Positions 1 to 10,514 are shown, counted from the stretch's first letter. The stretch: DNA of 64,000 bases from an uncultured Prevotellaceae bacterium (GCA_902767775.1 CACXIP010000001.1:62001-126000), one strand, 5' to 3'. A program made the numbers and translations. The notes: generated by a model not told the origin, from the letters alone.

Positions 1-32
1 ACGGAAGTCCTGAGGGTGAGGATACCCATTAA
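1..32 (+). CDS. possible 3' end of an upstream gene
   Basis: Frame 3 is open from the left edge and ends at a TAA at 30-32, giving a nine-residue tail (GSPEGEDTH). It stops 32 bases before the next start, the spacing expected inside an operon. In loci of this type the preceding gene is often another SusD-like or FAS1 lipoprotein, but nothing in nine residues identifies it. Frame 1 is also open through this stretch, so the call is weak. Confidence 0.25.
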   Translation, partial: GSPEGEDTH

Positions 33-64
33 TACCGAACAATCACAAAAAGCCAACTATCACG

Positions 65-1669
65 ATGATGAATTACAAACATATCATCTGCGCGCTAAGC
101 GCTGCCTGCTGCCTCTATGGGTGCGCCGAATGGGATGAGCACTACGTGGACACCAACGTCGATGGTGCTGACAAGACCCTGTGGCAGCAGTTGAAGGAGA
201 ATCCACAGTTGAGCGATTTCTGTCAGGTGATGGAGCAGACCAAGGTGTTCAGAATGCACAAGAAGACATCGGTGAGTTACGCCGACCTGCTCAACAGCGG
301 GCAGTCGTTCACAGTCATCGCACCGGTCAACGGTACATTCAACCGCGACTCACTGCTCAACCTGGTGCAGACCAACCAAGGCGACTCGGTGGTGGAGAAG
401 TTCTTCGTGTTCAACCACCTGTCGCGCACGCTCAGGTCGGTGACACCTGAGACCAACAGCATCCACCTGCTCAACTCCAAATATGTGCAAATAGGACCCG
501 ACGGCATCGAAGGCGTCAGGGTTGTCACACCCAATGTGCCTGCCAAAAACGGTGTCCTCCATGTCACAGAACGTCCGTTGCCCTATCGATACAGTCTCTA
601 TGAGGCATTGTCAGATGAGGCTCAGCTGAACGAAATCGGACGCAACCTCCGCCTCTATGAGGAGGATGAGCTTGACCCGGAGCAGTCGGTGTCGAGTGGT
701 ATCGAAGAGGGTGTGCCCATCTATGTCGACTCCGTAGTTATCTCATATAACCGTATGCTCCAGCGCATCGGATATATTGATGCCGAAGACTCCACCTATA
801 TGATGGTGGTGCCCACCAACGATGGATGGAACAAGGCATGGGAAGAGGCGAGCAAATTCTTCGTCTATGACCAGACCGTGCTGAAACGGGACTCCATACA
901 AAAGTATTGGACTAACCGCGCACTCCTTGAGGACGCTATCTTCAACAAGACAAGTCAGAAGTCCATCCAGGACTCCCTCATCTCCGTGCAATACACCAGG
1001 ACGACTCCCGAATACCATGTGTTCTACAAACCATTCAGTGAAGGAGGTATCCTCAATGGGGCACAGAAGCAGGAGTGCAGCAACGGTGAACTCTACGTCA
1101 CACAGGAATGGCCCTTCACACCGGAGCAAACCTATTTCAAGGAAATCAGGAGCGAGGGCGAGAGCACATCCCTTATCACGACAGAGAGAGACTGTACCTA
1201 CAACATTCGCCACGTGGCGGCTGACAGCATCTCCAAAGATGCATATCTCCATGTCGTCCCGCGCACAGGTACATCCAACTGGGAGCTGACCTATCGTGTG
1301 AACAACACGCTCAGCGGAGATTACGACATCTGCGCCGTCATCCTGCCGAAATCGGTCGACAACCCCATCAATCCCAACCTGCGTCCATGCAAGTTCAGGG
1401 CTGCTGTCAACTATGTCGACACTTTAGGTAATGCTCAGACCTTCAACTGCGGCAATACCCAGTTCAAGAACAACCCTGAGCGGGTGGATACCATTGTCTT
1501 GGCAGAGAACTTCCATTTCCCCGCCTGCAACTTCGACCAAAACGACATCAAGGTTTCGGTGAAGATACAGTGCTCCATCACGGCCCGTGAGACGTCAACA
1601 CACTCTCGTGAGATGTATCTCGACTGTATCTATCTGAGACCACGAACCTCTAAATCCGAACAACAATGA
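65..1669 (+). CDS. FAS1 (fasciclin) domain lipoprotein of a polysaccharide utilization locus
   Basis: This 534-residue protein is probably surface-exposed and associated with the SusC/SusD pair encoded just downstream. The N-terminus has a hydrophobic segment ending in a lipobox-like CLYGC, so Cys20 is the likely lipidation site. Residues about 36-175 read as a FAS1 domain (a 'FTVIAPVNGTF' type strand and a 'NGVLHV' type end), and a second, more divergent FAS1-like unit covers about 185-360. The last 150 residues look like a beta-rich domain. A second ATG lies at 68. The stop overlaps the SusC start in an ATGA (1666-1669), indicating translational coupling. FAS1 lipoproteins are known companions of SusCD systems; the glycan bound cannot be read from the sequence. 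Confidence 0.85.
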   Translation: MMNYKHIICALSAACCLYGCAEWDEHYVDTNVDGADKTLWQQLKENPQLSDFCQVMEQTKVFRMHKKTSVSYADLLNSGQSFTVIAPVNGTFNRDSLLNLVQTNQGDSVVEKFFVFNHLSRTLRSVTPETNSIHLLNSKYVQIGPDGIEGVRVVTPNVPAKNGVLHVTERPLPYRYSLYEALSDEAQLNEIGRNLRLYEEDELDPEQSVSSGIEEGVPIYVDSVVISYNRMLQRIGYIDAEDSTYMMVVPTNDGWNKAWEEASKFFVYDQTVLKRDSIQKYWTNRALLEDAIFNKTSQKSIQDSLISVQYTRTTPEYHVFYKPFSEGGILNGAQKQECSNGELYVTQEWPFTPEQTYFKEIRSEGESTSLITTERDCTYNIRHVAADSISKDAYLHVVPRTGTSNWELTYRVNNTLSGDYDICAVILPKSVDNPINPNLRPCKFRAAVNYVDTLGNAQTFNCGNTQFKNNPERVDTIVLAENFHFPACNFDQNDIKVSVKIQCSITARETSTHSREMYLDCIYLRPRTSKSEQQ

Positions 1670-4600
1670 GAAAGCATATATTATTCGCTTTGCTGCTGGC
1701 GTCGGCCTCACTCGCCGCGCAGGACATGAAGAATGTGACCGGACAAGTTGTTGATGCAGCTACGGGTAAACCGTTGGCAGGTGTCATCGTGCAGGCTTAT
1801 GGTGATGCACGCTATTCCACACTTACCGACGAGAATGGAAATTACAATCTCAAGGCACCCGAATACACCAGCTCCATCATCATGAGGGTCGATGGATACA
1901 ATCTCGAACAGCATGCCATCAGCAATGGGGTGGCAAACGGTAAACTCTACCAGTCGTCGTTCAGCGAGTTCTATCGTAACAAGACTACTGCCAATTCGGT
2001 GGCAGAGGCCAACCATTTTGAGAATACCTCAGAAATCAGTGTTGACCCGCTCATCGCCCAACAATTGGGAGCCGATGTCAGGTCGGTCAATATCAGCGGT
2101 CTGCAGGGAATGGGCAACAGATTGCTTGTTGAGGGTATCAACTCTCTGCATGCCAACGCTCAGCCGCTCATCGTCATTGATGGTGTGGTCATGGATATGC
2201 AATACAACCGTGAAATGCTCCATACAGGTTATTACAACAACTTGCTTGCCAATATCAACGTCAATGACATTGAGAAGGTGGAGGTACTGAAAAACGGTAC
2301 CGCCCTCTATGGAGCCAAGGCTGCCGATGGTGTGGTGCTTATCCAGACCAAACGCAACAAGAGCATGGCAACCAAGATTGATGTGACCATCAACGGTCAA
2401 TATGAGTTGGTTCCCAAACTCCCCAATATGATGGATGCAGAGGACTACCGCCTCTATACCACTCAGTTGCTGGCTGGCAAGACGAAGACCATGAGTACGA
2501 TGAAGTATCTCAACAACGACCCCAATTACTTCTATTACAAGAAGTACCACAACCAGACCGACTGGGTGAAAGAGGTCTATGAGAATGCTTTCTCACAAAA
2601 CTACGGCATCAACGTACAGGGTGGTGACAATGTTGCCTCCTACAACCTCTCGGTGGGTTACTCCTTAAGCAACAGCACGTTGAAGAAGAATGACTTCTCC
2701 AGGTTCAACATGAGGCTCAACACCGACATTGAGGTGTTCCGTGGACTCACCGTCAGGTTCGACGCCTCCTACAGTGATGTAGACCGCAAACTGATGGACG
2801 ATGGTGCTCCCATCAATCCATTGGAGGGCGTGATTACATCGCCGGGATTCCTCGGACTTGCCAAGGCTCCTTTCCTCTCCCCCTATGCCTATGACACCGG
2901 TGGCAACCTTAGCCACTATTTCGCTGAGGCAGACGATTACCTGGAGGGTATGTTCCAGGATAAGGGAAGGCTCGCCAACCCCACCAGCATCTTGGCCAAT
3001 GGAGAGGGCAACAACCGCAACTCCTACGGCAACCGCCTCATCATGTTCTCCATCACCCCGACCTACAGAATCAACAGGCGTCTGAAGGTGAGCGAGCACT
3101 TCACACTCGGACTGGTCAATACCAACGAGAACTACTACCTGCCTATCCAGGGCGTGCCGACATTCACCATCCCCGGTCTTGACGAGGGAACGGAGTTGCA
3201 GAATATCGTACAGAGCCAGGCTGCTCGGCAGACCGCCATCCAAAGCGATACCTATCTCACTTGGGAGAAACGGTATGGTGCCCACCTCGTGGACTTCAGA
3301 GGCGGTGTGAGATTCATCAACAGTGAGTACAAATCGACATCGCAGATTGGTTACAACACAGGTAACGACAAGACTCCCAACATGAGCAACTCTCTGCAGT
3401 TCAAAAATACTGGTGGTGATGATGACAAGACCCGTGAGCTCTCATGGTATGGCATCGCAGGTTACAACTTCGGTGAGCGCTACTACCTCAATGCAGGTCT
3501 CTCCATGCACACCTCTTCACGTATCGGTGATGATGCCGAAGGTATGAAGTTGGCGGGTGTCGTCTGGGGACTCTTCCCCAGTGTAGAGGCTGCCTGGGTG
3601 CTGTCCAATGAGAAATTCCTCTCAGGAATCAAGGGTATCAACTACCTCAAACTCAACGCAGGCTTCGATATCACCGGCAACGACGACATCGACTACACCG
3701 CATCACGCAGTTATTTCGTCTCCAACCTTATGCTCAACAACAGTGTGACAGGACTTTCCATTGGGAATATCGGCAATACCCAACTGAAGTGGGAGACCAC
3801 AAGAAGAGTTACTGCAGGTCTTGAGGGCAACTTCCTCAACAACCGTATCGGACTGAGAGTGAATGTATTTAAGAGCTGGACCTCCAACCTCCTCGCACTG
3901 AAACAGTTGGCATGGACCAGCGGTTTGCAGGAGAACTGGACCAATGACGGTAAACTGGAGAACACAGGTTTCGATGTCAGCCTCAGGGGCAAGGTGCTCG
4001 CACTCAGAAATTTCCAATGGGAAATCGGTGCTTCGGCAGGACATTATGCCAACAAGGTGACAGCGCTGCCCGACAACCGCTCGTTCCTCACCGAACTCTA
4101 TGGCGCCAACATCCTCACTGAAGTGGGACAGCCTGTGGGCGTATTCTATGGATGGAAGACCAACGGAGTCTATGCCACCACCCAAGAGGCAAGGGCCGAC
4201 GGACATTACATCACCACTTCTACCGGCGACCACAATTATTTCCAGGCAGGAGATATGAGATTTGTCAATATGGATGGCAATAAGGAAATCAATGATGCAG
4301 ACCGCACTATCATCGGTGACCCCAACCCCGACCTCTATGGCAACATCTTCACCACATTCACTTGGAAAAACCTGTCTTTGTCGGCAGTGCTCAACTACTC
4401 CTTGGGCAACGACATATATAATTACCAGCGCTCACTGCTTGAGGGGGGAAGTCTCTTCCTCAACCAGACCACAGCTTTGGGCAATAGGTGGAACGCAGAG
4501 GGACAGGTGACCAATATCCCACGTGTCAACTACAAAGACCCATTGGGAAACTCTCGTTTCAGTGACAGATGGATTGAAGATGGCAGTTATCTGCGACTCA

Positions 4601-4815
4601 GCTCTGTGACCTTGAGTTATTACCTGCCCATCATCAGTACCTATCTGCAGGGTATTACCATTTGGGGCAATGCCTCCAACCTCTTCACCGTCACCAAATA
4701 CTTGGGCAGCGACCCTGACAGGGCACTTCCGGGAAGCATCCTCTCGCAAGGCATCGATGCCGGTCTGCTCACACCGGGACGTACCTTCTCACTTGGTGTC
4801 AATATCAACCTCTAA
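1666..4815 (+). CDS. SusC/RagA-type TonB-dependent outer membrane transporter
   Basis: The 1049-residue product is the outer membrane channel of a SusCD glycan import complex, powered by TonB. A signal peptide (residues 1-18, ending LAAQ) is followed by a carboxypeptidase-regulatory-like beta-sandwich (about 22-100) with the usual 'GQVVDAATGKPLAGV' type start. A plug domain follows (about 125-225) with 'PLIVIDGVV', 'IEKVEVLKNGTALYG' and 'ADGVVLIQTK' motifs. The remainder is a 22-strand barrel ending in an aromatic-poor 'FSLGVNINL' strand. Length matches the family. No STN domain is present, so signalling to an anti-sigma factor is not expected. It overlaps the FAS1 gene by four bases and lies 12 bases before susD, so the three are one transcription unit. 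Confidence 0.95.
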   Translation: MRKHILFALLLASASLAAQDMKNVTGQVVDAATGKPLAGVIVQAYGDARYSTLTDENGNYNLKAPEYTSSIIMRVDGYNLEQHAISNGVANGKLYQSSFSEFYRNKTTANSVAEANHFENTSEISVDPLIAQQLGADVRSVNISGLQGMGNRLLVEGINSLHANAQPLIVIDGVVMDMQYNREMLHTGYYNNLLANINVNDIEKVEVLKNGTALYGAKAADGVVLIQTKRNKSMATKIDVTINGQYELVPKLPNMMDAEDYRLYTTQLLAGKTKTMSTMKYLNNDPNYFYYKKYHNQTDWVKEVYENAFSQNYGINVQGGDNVASYNLSVGYSLSNSTLKKNDFSRFNMRLNTDIEVFRGLTVRFDASYSDVDRKLMDDGAPINPLEGVITSPGFLGLAKAPFLSPYAYDTGGNLSHYFAEADDYLEGMFQDKGRLANPTSILANGEGNNRNSYGNRLIMFSITPTYRINRRLKVSEHFTLGLVNTNENYYLPIQGVPTFTIPGLDEGTELQNIVQSQAARQTAIQSDTYLTWEKRYGAHLVDFRGGVRFINSEYKSTSQIGYNTGNDKTPNMSNSLQFKNTGGDDDKTRELSWYGIAGYNFGERYYLNAGLSMHTSSRIGDDAEGMKLAGVVWGLFPSVEAAWVLSNEKFLSGIKGINYLKLNAGFDITGNDDIDYTASRSYFVSNLMLNNSVTGLSIGNIGNTQLKWETTRRVTAGLEGNFLNNRIGLRVNVFKSWTSNLLALKQLAWTSGLQENWTNDGKLENTGFDVSLRGKVLALRNFQWEIGASAGHYANKVTALPDNRSFLTELYGANILTEVGQPVGVFYGWKTNGVYATTQEARADGHYITTSTGDHNYFQAGDMRFVNMDGNKEINDADRTIIGDPNPDLYGNIFTTFTWKNLSLSAVLNYSLGNDIYNYQRSLLEGGSLFLNQTTALGNRWNAEGQVTNIPRVNYKDPLGNSRFSDRWIEDGSYLRLSSVTLSYYLPIISTYLQGITIWGNASNLFTVTKYLGSDPDRALPGSILSQGIDAGLLTPGRTFSLGVNINL

Positions 4816-4827
4816 TCCTTCCGAAAC

Positions 4828-6528
4828 ATGAAATATCTATATCAATTCATTATCGTAGTCTGTGTGTCGTGCGTCCTTGGCAGCTGTGCCGACTTGATGG
4901 ATACCGACTCTGAACTCGTGGCATTTGAGAAAGACAACACGCTTGACCATCCCACCGACTCGGTGTACAGCGTGATGGGTATCATCGGGAAGATGCAGGT
5001 CATCGCCGACCGCACGGTGCTGCTCGGAGAGGTGAGAGGTGATTTGCTGATTACTACCGACGCCGCTTCGGCTGACCTCAAGAAATTGGCCGCTTTCGAC
5101 TACTCGGGCACCAACCGCTACAATGCTGTCAGTGACTATTATGCCGTCATCAACAACTGCAACTACTTCATCGCCAATGTCGATACGGCATTGCAGAGAA
5201 GAGGCAGGATGCTGTTCACCTCAGAGTATGCCGCTGTGAAGACCTTCAGGGCATGGGCATATCTGGAACTGGTGAAAGCTTATGGGCAGGTGCCATTGGT
5301 CACCGAGCCTGTGATGACCGAGCAGCGTGCCCAGGAAGAGATGAACAAACCCCGTGTGGGCATCAATGAGATATGCAATTTCTTCATCGATGACCTCAAG
5401 CCCTACGCCCTCACCGAATTGCCACGTTATGGCACTGTGAGCGGATACGACTCCAAGTTGTTCTTCATCCCGACAAGGGCATTGCTGGGCGACCTCTGCC
5501 TTTGGGCAGGACGCTATCAGGAGGCAGCCACATGGTATCATGACTACCTCACCGATAAGAACAACCCGCTGCTGATGAATTCCAGGGCACGTACCACTTG
5601 GCCATCCAATGTGACGGAGTTCAATCTCGCCAATCCTACCAATGGCTATAATCCGACCTCTCTGAACGAGGCGCTGAGTTTCATACCCATGGAGGACAGG
5701 GTTTTCGACGGCGTGGTCAGCGATTTGGGCAATGTCTTCAACTCCACACGTGAGAACAACTACTATTATCAGGTGACACCATCTCCTGCCATGCAGCAAA
5801 TCTCTGCTGCTCAGACCTACTGTATGGAGTATCAGTCGGGAACGGAGACCGACACCATCTATGTGCCAAAAATCGGACTGCAGAAGGATGTCATGATTGG
5901 TGACCTCAGGCTCAATGCCAACTACTCGCAGTCATCCAGCGGAGGACAGGATGAGTATTCCGAATTTTCATCCATCAGGCAGAATATCAGCAAGATTATG
6001 ACGTCAAGGATTACCACCTATCGTCTCAATATGATATATCTGCGCTATGCTGAGGCACTCAACCGCTCAGGATTCCCCCAGTCGGCATTGGCCGTGCTCA
6101 AATATGGACTCTGTCCGGAGAATAATGTGGCTTATGTGGACAGCATAGAGCAGGATAGGGCAGGAAGTCTCATTGAGTTCGACCCCAACATCTTCACAAG
6201 GGAAGAAGTGATTGGTATCCACTCTCTCGGATCGGGCGACTCACAGGCCAATGCTTACTATGTGTTGCCTATGCCGGCTCAGCAACTTGCTTCCTTGCAG
6301 GACACCATCGACTACCAGATACCTCTTGTTGAGGATATGATTATCGATGAGATGGCTCTTGAGGGTGCATTCGAAGGATATCGTTTCTACGACCTCATGC
6401 GTGTGGCTCTGCGCCGCAATGCTTCTGAATATCTGGCTGATCCCATATCAAGACGCTGGGGTGCAACAGATGAGTCCCTCCGCGCATTGCTCATGGACAG
6501 GAAAAACTGGTATTTACCATTACCATAA
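4828..6528 (+). CDS. SusD/RagB-type glycan-binding lipoprotein
   Basis: This 566-residue lipoprotein forms the lid of the SusC barrel and binds the oligosaccharide. The signal peptide ends in LGSC, so Cys20 is lipidated. The helical TPR scaffold of the family is visible from about residue 95 ('YAVINNCNYFIANVD', 'AVKTFRAWAYLELVKAYGQVPLV'). The C-terminal helix contains the conserved 'EGYRFYDLMR' followed by a closing 'NWYLPLP'. Length is normal for the family. It starts 12 bases after the SusC stop. Ligand specificity cannot be inferred from the sequence; the neighbouring GH98 suggests a complex xylan or a host-type galactose-containing glycan. Confidence 0.93.
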   Translation: MKYLYQFIIVVCVSCVLGSCADLMDTDSELVAFEKDNTLDHPTDSVYSVMGIIGKMQVIADRTVLLGEVRGDLLITTDAASADLKKLAAFDYSGTNRYNAVSDYYAVINNCNYFIANVDTALQRRGRMLFTSEYAAVKTFRAWAYLELVKAYGQVPLVTEPVMTEQRAQEEMNKPRVGINEICNFFIDDLKPYALTELPRYGTVSGYDSKLFFIPTRALLGDLCLWAGRYQEAATWYHDYLTDKNNPLLMNSRARTTWPSNVTEFNLANPTNGYNPTSLNEALSFIPMEDRVFDGVVSDLGNVFNSTRENNYYYQVTPSPAMQQISAAQTYCMEYQSGTETDTIYVPKIGLQKDVMIGDLRLNANYSQSSSGGQDEYSEFSSIRQNISKIMTSRITTYRLNMIYLRYAEALNRSGFPQSALAVLKYGLCPENNVAYVDSIEQDRAGSLIEFDPNIFTREEVIGIHSLGSGDSQANAYYVLPMPAQQLASLQDTIDYQIPLVEDMIIDEMALEGAFEGYRFYDLMRVALRRNASEYLADPISRRWGATDESLRALLMDRKNWYLPLP

Positions 6529-6589
6529 CTTTATTATTCTATCATCTATTTATTATCTATTTTTATTTATTAACCAAATTGTTTAAATC

Positions 6590-9500
6590 ATGCGAAAGAT
6601 TTACAAAGTTTTCTTTGCCCTGACACTATGTGTGTTTGGTGCAATGAACGTCCACGCTGATGAGATCGTGCCGCTGACAGCGGACATGTTCTTTGCATGG
6701 GACGGATGGGGTGCTGACGCACAGAAAACAGGCCCCGCTGACTGCACTTTTGTGCTCAACGAGTCCACAGGTCAGCCCTATGGCGACTCCCAGGTCATCA
6801 ACTATGCTGACTTGTCGCTGTATTCAAAACTCATTGTCACAGTCACTGAGGGAACTCCCCGCTTCCTTTTCAACAGAGATGTTGACGAAGGTCAGTGGAA
6901 TGAAAATGAAGAGCAGTCACACTTGATTGACAACACCAGAAATGGATGGTCTGCCAAGTATTTCTCTCAGGACGGCGAGGACTTCATTGTTGACCTCAAA
7001 CAGATGGTCAAGGACAAGGGTTTTGCTCACCTGCATGCAATCAAAGGCGCCAACTGGGCCAATGTCACTGTCACCAGGATGGATTTGGTGAAGGCAGGCA
7101 AGGCACAGGTTGTGGGTTGGACAGACCTCATCACCAATGGTGACCTGGAGGGAGACGACGTGGCTTGCTTCTATTCCAAGGAGAATGCAAGCTCACCATT
7201 CCCATCAGTGATTACCGACGGTGTTGGTGTGGATGAGAGCCGTGGCATCATGGTTCACTCCGCAGCAGGTGCTACTCAGGACTGGGATGCACAGTTCTGG
7301 ATTAACCTGCCCGAGATTCTGCCCGAGGGAACCAAGTATCGTGGCTCCTTCTCCTATCGTGCAAGCATGGACGCAACAGCCGACACACAGTCTCATGCCG
7401 ATCCGAGCGATTACATCCACTACGAGATGATTGGTTCGCCCAACTTCACTACCGATTGGCAGACCTACACCTTCGAGGGTGCTATTACCGCTCAGCAGGC
7501 TGGTCCTAACAGCACTGGCGGCCTCATGCATTCCATCGCCTTCAACCTTTCCAAGAACAAGGCCAACGACATTGATTTCTTCTTCGACAACATCAAGTTT
7601 GAGGTCTACAAGTATGGCACCGTGGCAGAGTTCAGCGACGACGTCATCCAGATTGACTTCGGCTTCGATACCAACATTCCCGAACTCGTGAAGGCAAGCG
7701 GCAAGCGCCGCCTCATGTTCCCCGAGTCGTGTGTGGTGGTGAAGTTCAACGGTGTTGAGCAGTCCATCTACTCTGTTGAGGGATTCAGCGACGGACGCTT
7801 CTACATCTTCACCGATGAGCCCGCTAACGAGGATGATGAGGTCGAGGTGACCTTCATCAATCCTACCGATGCAACATACCACCTGACCTACCTTGGTGGT
7901 CCTGGTGGCGATGTCAACAACTTCACAGGTATTGCTACCTACAGCATGGATATCCAGGATAATGACGGTTATCCTTATGATTATCTCACTCCTGTCATCA
8001 TGAAGGCTGATCCTGAGGATGGTTCATTCAACCTGCCCAATGATATCAAGGAGTTCAAGGTCACATTCGACAAGCCTGTTGACGTTGCAAGACTGAATGC
8101 AAAACTCGACAAGGACAAGCTGAATGTGGTGCCTGCTGAAGGCTTCGCAGAGGAGATTTCACTCGTCCGCACTACCAGTGGCAACCTCGCCGATGGTGAG
8201 TACACCATCTCTCTTACCAGAATCTATCCTCAGATGATGCTCGATGAGACCATCTACGGCGACTCTACCTGGACCATCAATGTGGGCAAGGTAAGCGTTG
8301 ACCCCAATGATGTACCTGCTGAGATTCTGCCCGACTATTTCGCAACAACAGTCAATGGTGGTATTCCTGAGGGATATCGTGTATTCTTCGACAGCGAGGA
8401 GCGCGTTGCTCCCAACACCTACAGTTCTGGCGCACGTCTGTTTGACTTCGGCGAAGGCGGTGACTTCACCAAGGGTCTGTATTTCCGCAACAACTATGTG
8501 GAGTATGGAAGCCTTGAGGGTTATGCTCTTGAGCTCAAGGGTGGTAAGAGATACAACATCCACTTCAATGCTGCTGCTTGGAAGGACAATGGTCCCTACA
8601 TGAAGTTCGAGATTCTCAATGCCAACGAGGATATCGTCTATGAGGCAGTCGTGAAGACCAATCCCAATGTGAATGGTTCTACTGGTGCTGTCACTGGCGC
8701 TGCCAGCTTCGACACCAAGTTCGTGCCCGATGGCGACGGCAACTACCTGCTCAGGTGGAGACCTGCAACCGATGCCAATGGCTCACAGGGTGACTTCACT
8801 GAGGTCCTTCTCGCTAACCCGCATGTGAAGTACATGCCCAACGTGGCAGGTGTTGAGGAGACTCAGCTGCTTGCTACCGCTCTGGAGAATGCCAAGGCCA
8901 CACTGGCCGAGAACTCCGGCGAGCGTTACAGCGGTCCTGCATACGATACACTGAAGGCTGCCATCGAGAAGTATGAGGCTGAGGGTGAAACCTACACCGC
9001 TCCTTCTGCTTACCGTGAGGCTGCAGCTATTCTTGACGCTGCATCAAAGACTCTCAAGGATCACCGTACCCTTTGCGACGACTATGACAAGCAGATTAAG
9101 AAGTCTATCGACGTTGTTCGCGACTATGCTGACTCGAAGTTTGCCGTTACTGAACTTTATGCTCAGCTGAAGGCCACCAACGAGAAGTATCATGCTTACT
9201 CAGAGTGGGCTGCCAATACTGAGGATGAGGCCGAGGGCGACTATGTATACTACTATGACGTCCTGACTGATGACGTTGCTCTTGCAGAGGCTGCCAAGGA
9301 ATTGGCCAACTCAACCCAGGTTGCATCCTACATGTTTACCGAAGGTCCGTCAACAACTTCATCTGATGTCGGCATCAAGGTGCTTGTTGACCGTATCCGC
9401 CAGGGAGCTGAGGGTCTGCAGCAACTCGGTGTTTCTGCTGATGATGAACTGATTGTCAGAGCAGGCAAGGCCATCTTCGATGATGACGCACTGGCTGAGG

Positions 9501-10396
9501 AACTCAAGACCCGCATCAAGAAGGAGTACTATGGTAAGATGAAGGACGGCGTTAACCTCTTCCCAGAGGTTGTCGACGAGGCTACATTGGAGACCACCAC
9601 TCCGACCTACAACTTCACCGTATTCGTTAAGAACCCGAACACCTATGCTTGGAAAGAGAATGGTGGTGTCGTTGAAGAAAACTGCCCGGGCTGGACTGTA
9701 CTCGAAGGCAATGCTGGTCTGACCAACATGTGGAATGGCAACTATCCTGGCGATATTGACAATCTGCCTAAGGACCTTTGCATCACTCAGTATCACCAGA
9801 CCAACCGCATTGAGCAGACCATCAACGATCTGCCTGCTGGTATCTACAACATCATGATTGACGCTGCTGAGTGGAGCGATGAGTTCACACCTGCAACTGA
9901 CAGTGAAGGCAATATCACTGATGACGAAGAGACTGTTGCAACGAAGGAAGCAAATCATGAGATGAACCGCGTATACGTGAAGACATCTGAGACACCTACC
10001 TTCGAGGAAGGTCAGGAAGAGCCTGAGGCATTCGCCGCAGACGCACGTATTGACCACTACGGACAGTATGTCGGCCGTCATGAGAACTTCTTGAATGGCG
10101 TAACTGTTGTCGACGGTGTTCTGACCATCGGTGTGAAGTGGAACAACCTTGCACAGATGATGTTCGACCGCGTACAGGTATTCCTTGCTAGTCCTGCCAA
10201 TGGCTTCGACTATGCTTCCGCATACCAGGAGGTTATTGATGGTATCGACACCACTGCAGCCAATGCATCCGTGCGTGCTATCGAGCTTTATGACCTCAAT
10301 GGTCGTCGCATCCTCACCGCTCAGAAGGGCGTGATGATTGTGAAGAAATTCATGAGCGACGGTACCATCCGTGTGGAGAAAGTGATTAAGAAGTAA
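6590..10396 (+). CDS. large modular secreted protein with carbohydrate-binding-like and FIVAR domains
   Basis: This 1268-residue exported protein has no recognised catalytic domain. A signal peptide (residues 1-23, ending VHA) is followed by a beta-rich region. A CBM4/9-like jelly roll covers about 170-335 and opens with a 'TNGDLEGDD' type strand. A Big_5-like strand region covers about 460-560. A module at about 585-750 is also found near the C-terminus of the GH98 neighbour. An alpha-helical FIVAR-like unit covers about 755-850, more helices follow, and another beta-sandwich lies at about 1010-1195. The final 35 residues ('YDLNGRR' ... 'VEKVIKK') resemble the short sorting tail common in secreted Prevotella proteins. 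Position after susD suggests a surface glycan-binding protein; this is inferred from context. Confidence 0.7.
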   Translation: MRKIYKVFFALTLCVFGAMNVHADEIVPLTADMFFAWDGWGADAQKTGPADCTFVLNESTGQPYGDSQVINYADLSLYSKLIVTVTEGTPRFLFNRDVDEGQWNENEEQSHLIDNTRNGWSAKYFSQDGEDFIVDLKQMVKDKGFAHLHAIKGANWANVTVTRMDLVKAGKAQVVGWTDLITNGDLEGDDVACFYSKENASSPFPSVITDGVGVDESRGIMVHSAAGATQDWDAQFWINLPEILPEGTKYRGSFSYRASMDATADTQSHADPSDYIHYEMIGSPNFTTDWQTYTFEGAITAQQAGPNSTGGLMHSIAFNLSKNKANDIDFFFDNIKFEVYKYGTVAEFSDDVIQIDFGFDTNIPELVKASGKRRLMFPESCVVVKFNGVEQSIYSVEGFSDGRFYIFTDEPANEDDEVEVTFINPTDATYHLTYLGGPGGDVNNFTGIATYSMDIQDNDGYPYDYLTPVIMKADPEDGSFNLPNDIKEFKVTFDKPVDVARLNAKLDKDKLNVVPAEGFAEEISLVRTTSGNLADGEYTISLTRIYPQMMLDETIYGDSTWTINVGKVSVDPNDVPAEILPDYFATTVNGGIPEGYRVFFDSEERVAPNTYSSGARLFDFGEGGDFTKGLYFRNNYVEYGSLEGYALELKGGKRYNIHFNAAAWKDNGPYMKFEILNANEDIVYEAVVKTNPNVNGSTGAVTGAASFDTKFVPDGDGNYLLRWRPATDANGSQGDFTEVLLANPHVKYMPNVAGVEETQLLATALENAKATLAENSGERYSGPAYDTLKAAIEKYEAEGETYTAPSAYREAAAILDAASKTLKDHRTLCDDYDKQIKKSIDVVRDYADSKFAVTELYAQLKATNEKYHAYSEWAANTEDEAEGDYVYYYDVLTDDVALAEAAKELANSTQVASYMFTEGPSTTSSDVGIKVLVDRIRQGAEGLQQLGVSADDELIVRAGKAIFDDDALAEELKTRIKKEYYGKMKDGVNLFPEVVDEATLETTTPTYNFTVFVKNPNTYAWKENGGVVEENCPGWTVLEGNAGLTNMWNGNYPGDIDNLPKDLCITQYHQTNRIEQTINDLPAGIYNIMIDAAEWSDEFTPATDSEGNITDDEETVATKEANHEMNRVYVKTSETPTFEEGQEEPEAFAADARIDHYGQYVGRHENFLNGVTVVDGVLTIGVKWNNLAQMMFDRVQVFLASPANGFDYASAYQEVIDGIDTTAANASVRAIELYDLNGRRILTAQKGVMIVKKFMSDGTIRVEKVIKK

Positions 10397-10414
10397 TACT
10401 TCTCAATAAGAATC

Positions 10415-10454
10415 GGGGCGGGCATGTGCACAAAGCGGATTGCCCGCCCCTTTT
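10415..10454 (+). terminator. intrinsic terminator after the modular secreted protein
   Basis: A perfect 10-bp GC-rich stem (GGGGCGGGCA at 10415-10424 with its complement at 10441-10450) closes a 16-base loop and is followed by TTTT. It lies 18 bases after the stop codon, so most transcription of the SusCD operon probably ends here before the GH98 gene. Confidence 0.85.
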
Positions 10455-10480
10455 GATAATCATTTGGAATTGAGGAGCTT

Positions 10481-10514
10481 GGAAGTTTAGGAGTTTAGGA
10501 GTTTAGGAGTTTAG
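10481..10514 (+). repeat. 8-bp tandem repeat (GAGTTTAG)
   Basis: Three perfect copies of GAGTTTAG (10491-10514) follow one degenerate copy (10481-10490). The same unit occurs in reverse complement, CTAAACTC then CTAAACTT, at 30623-30638. Both lie in intergenic DNA beside a terminator hairpin. Confidence 0.8.
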
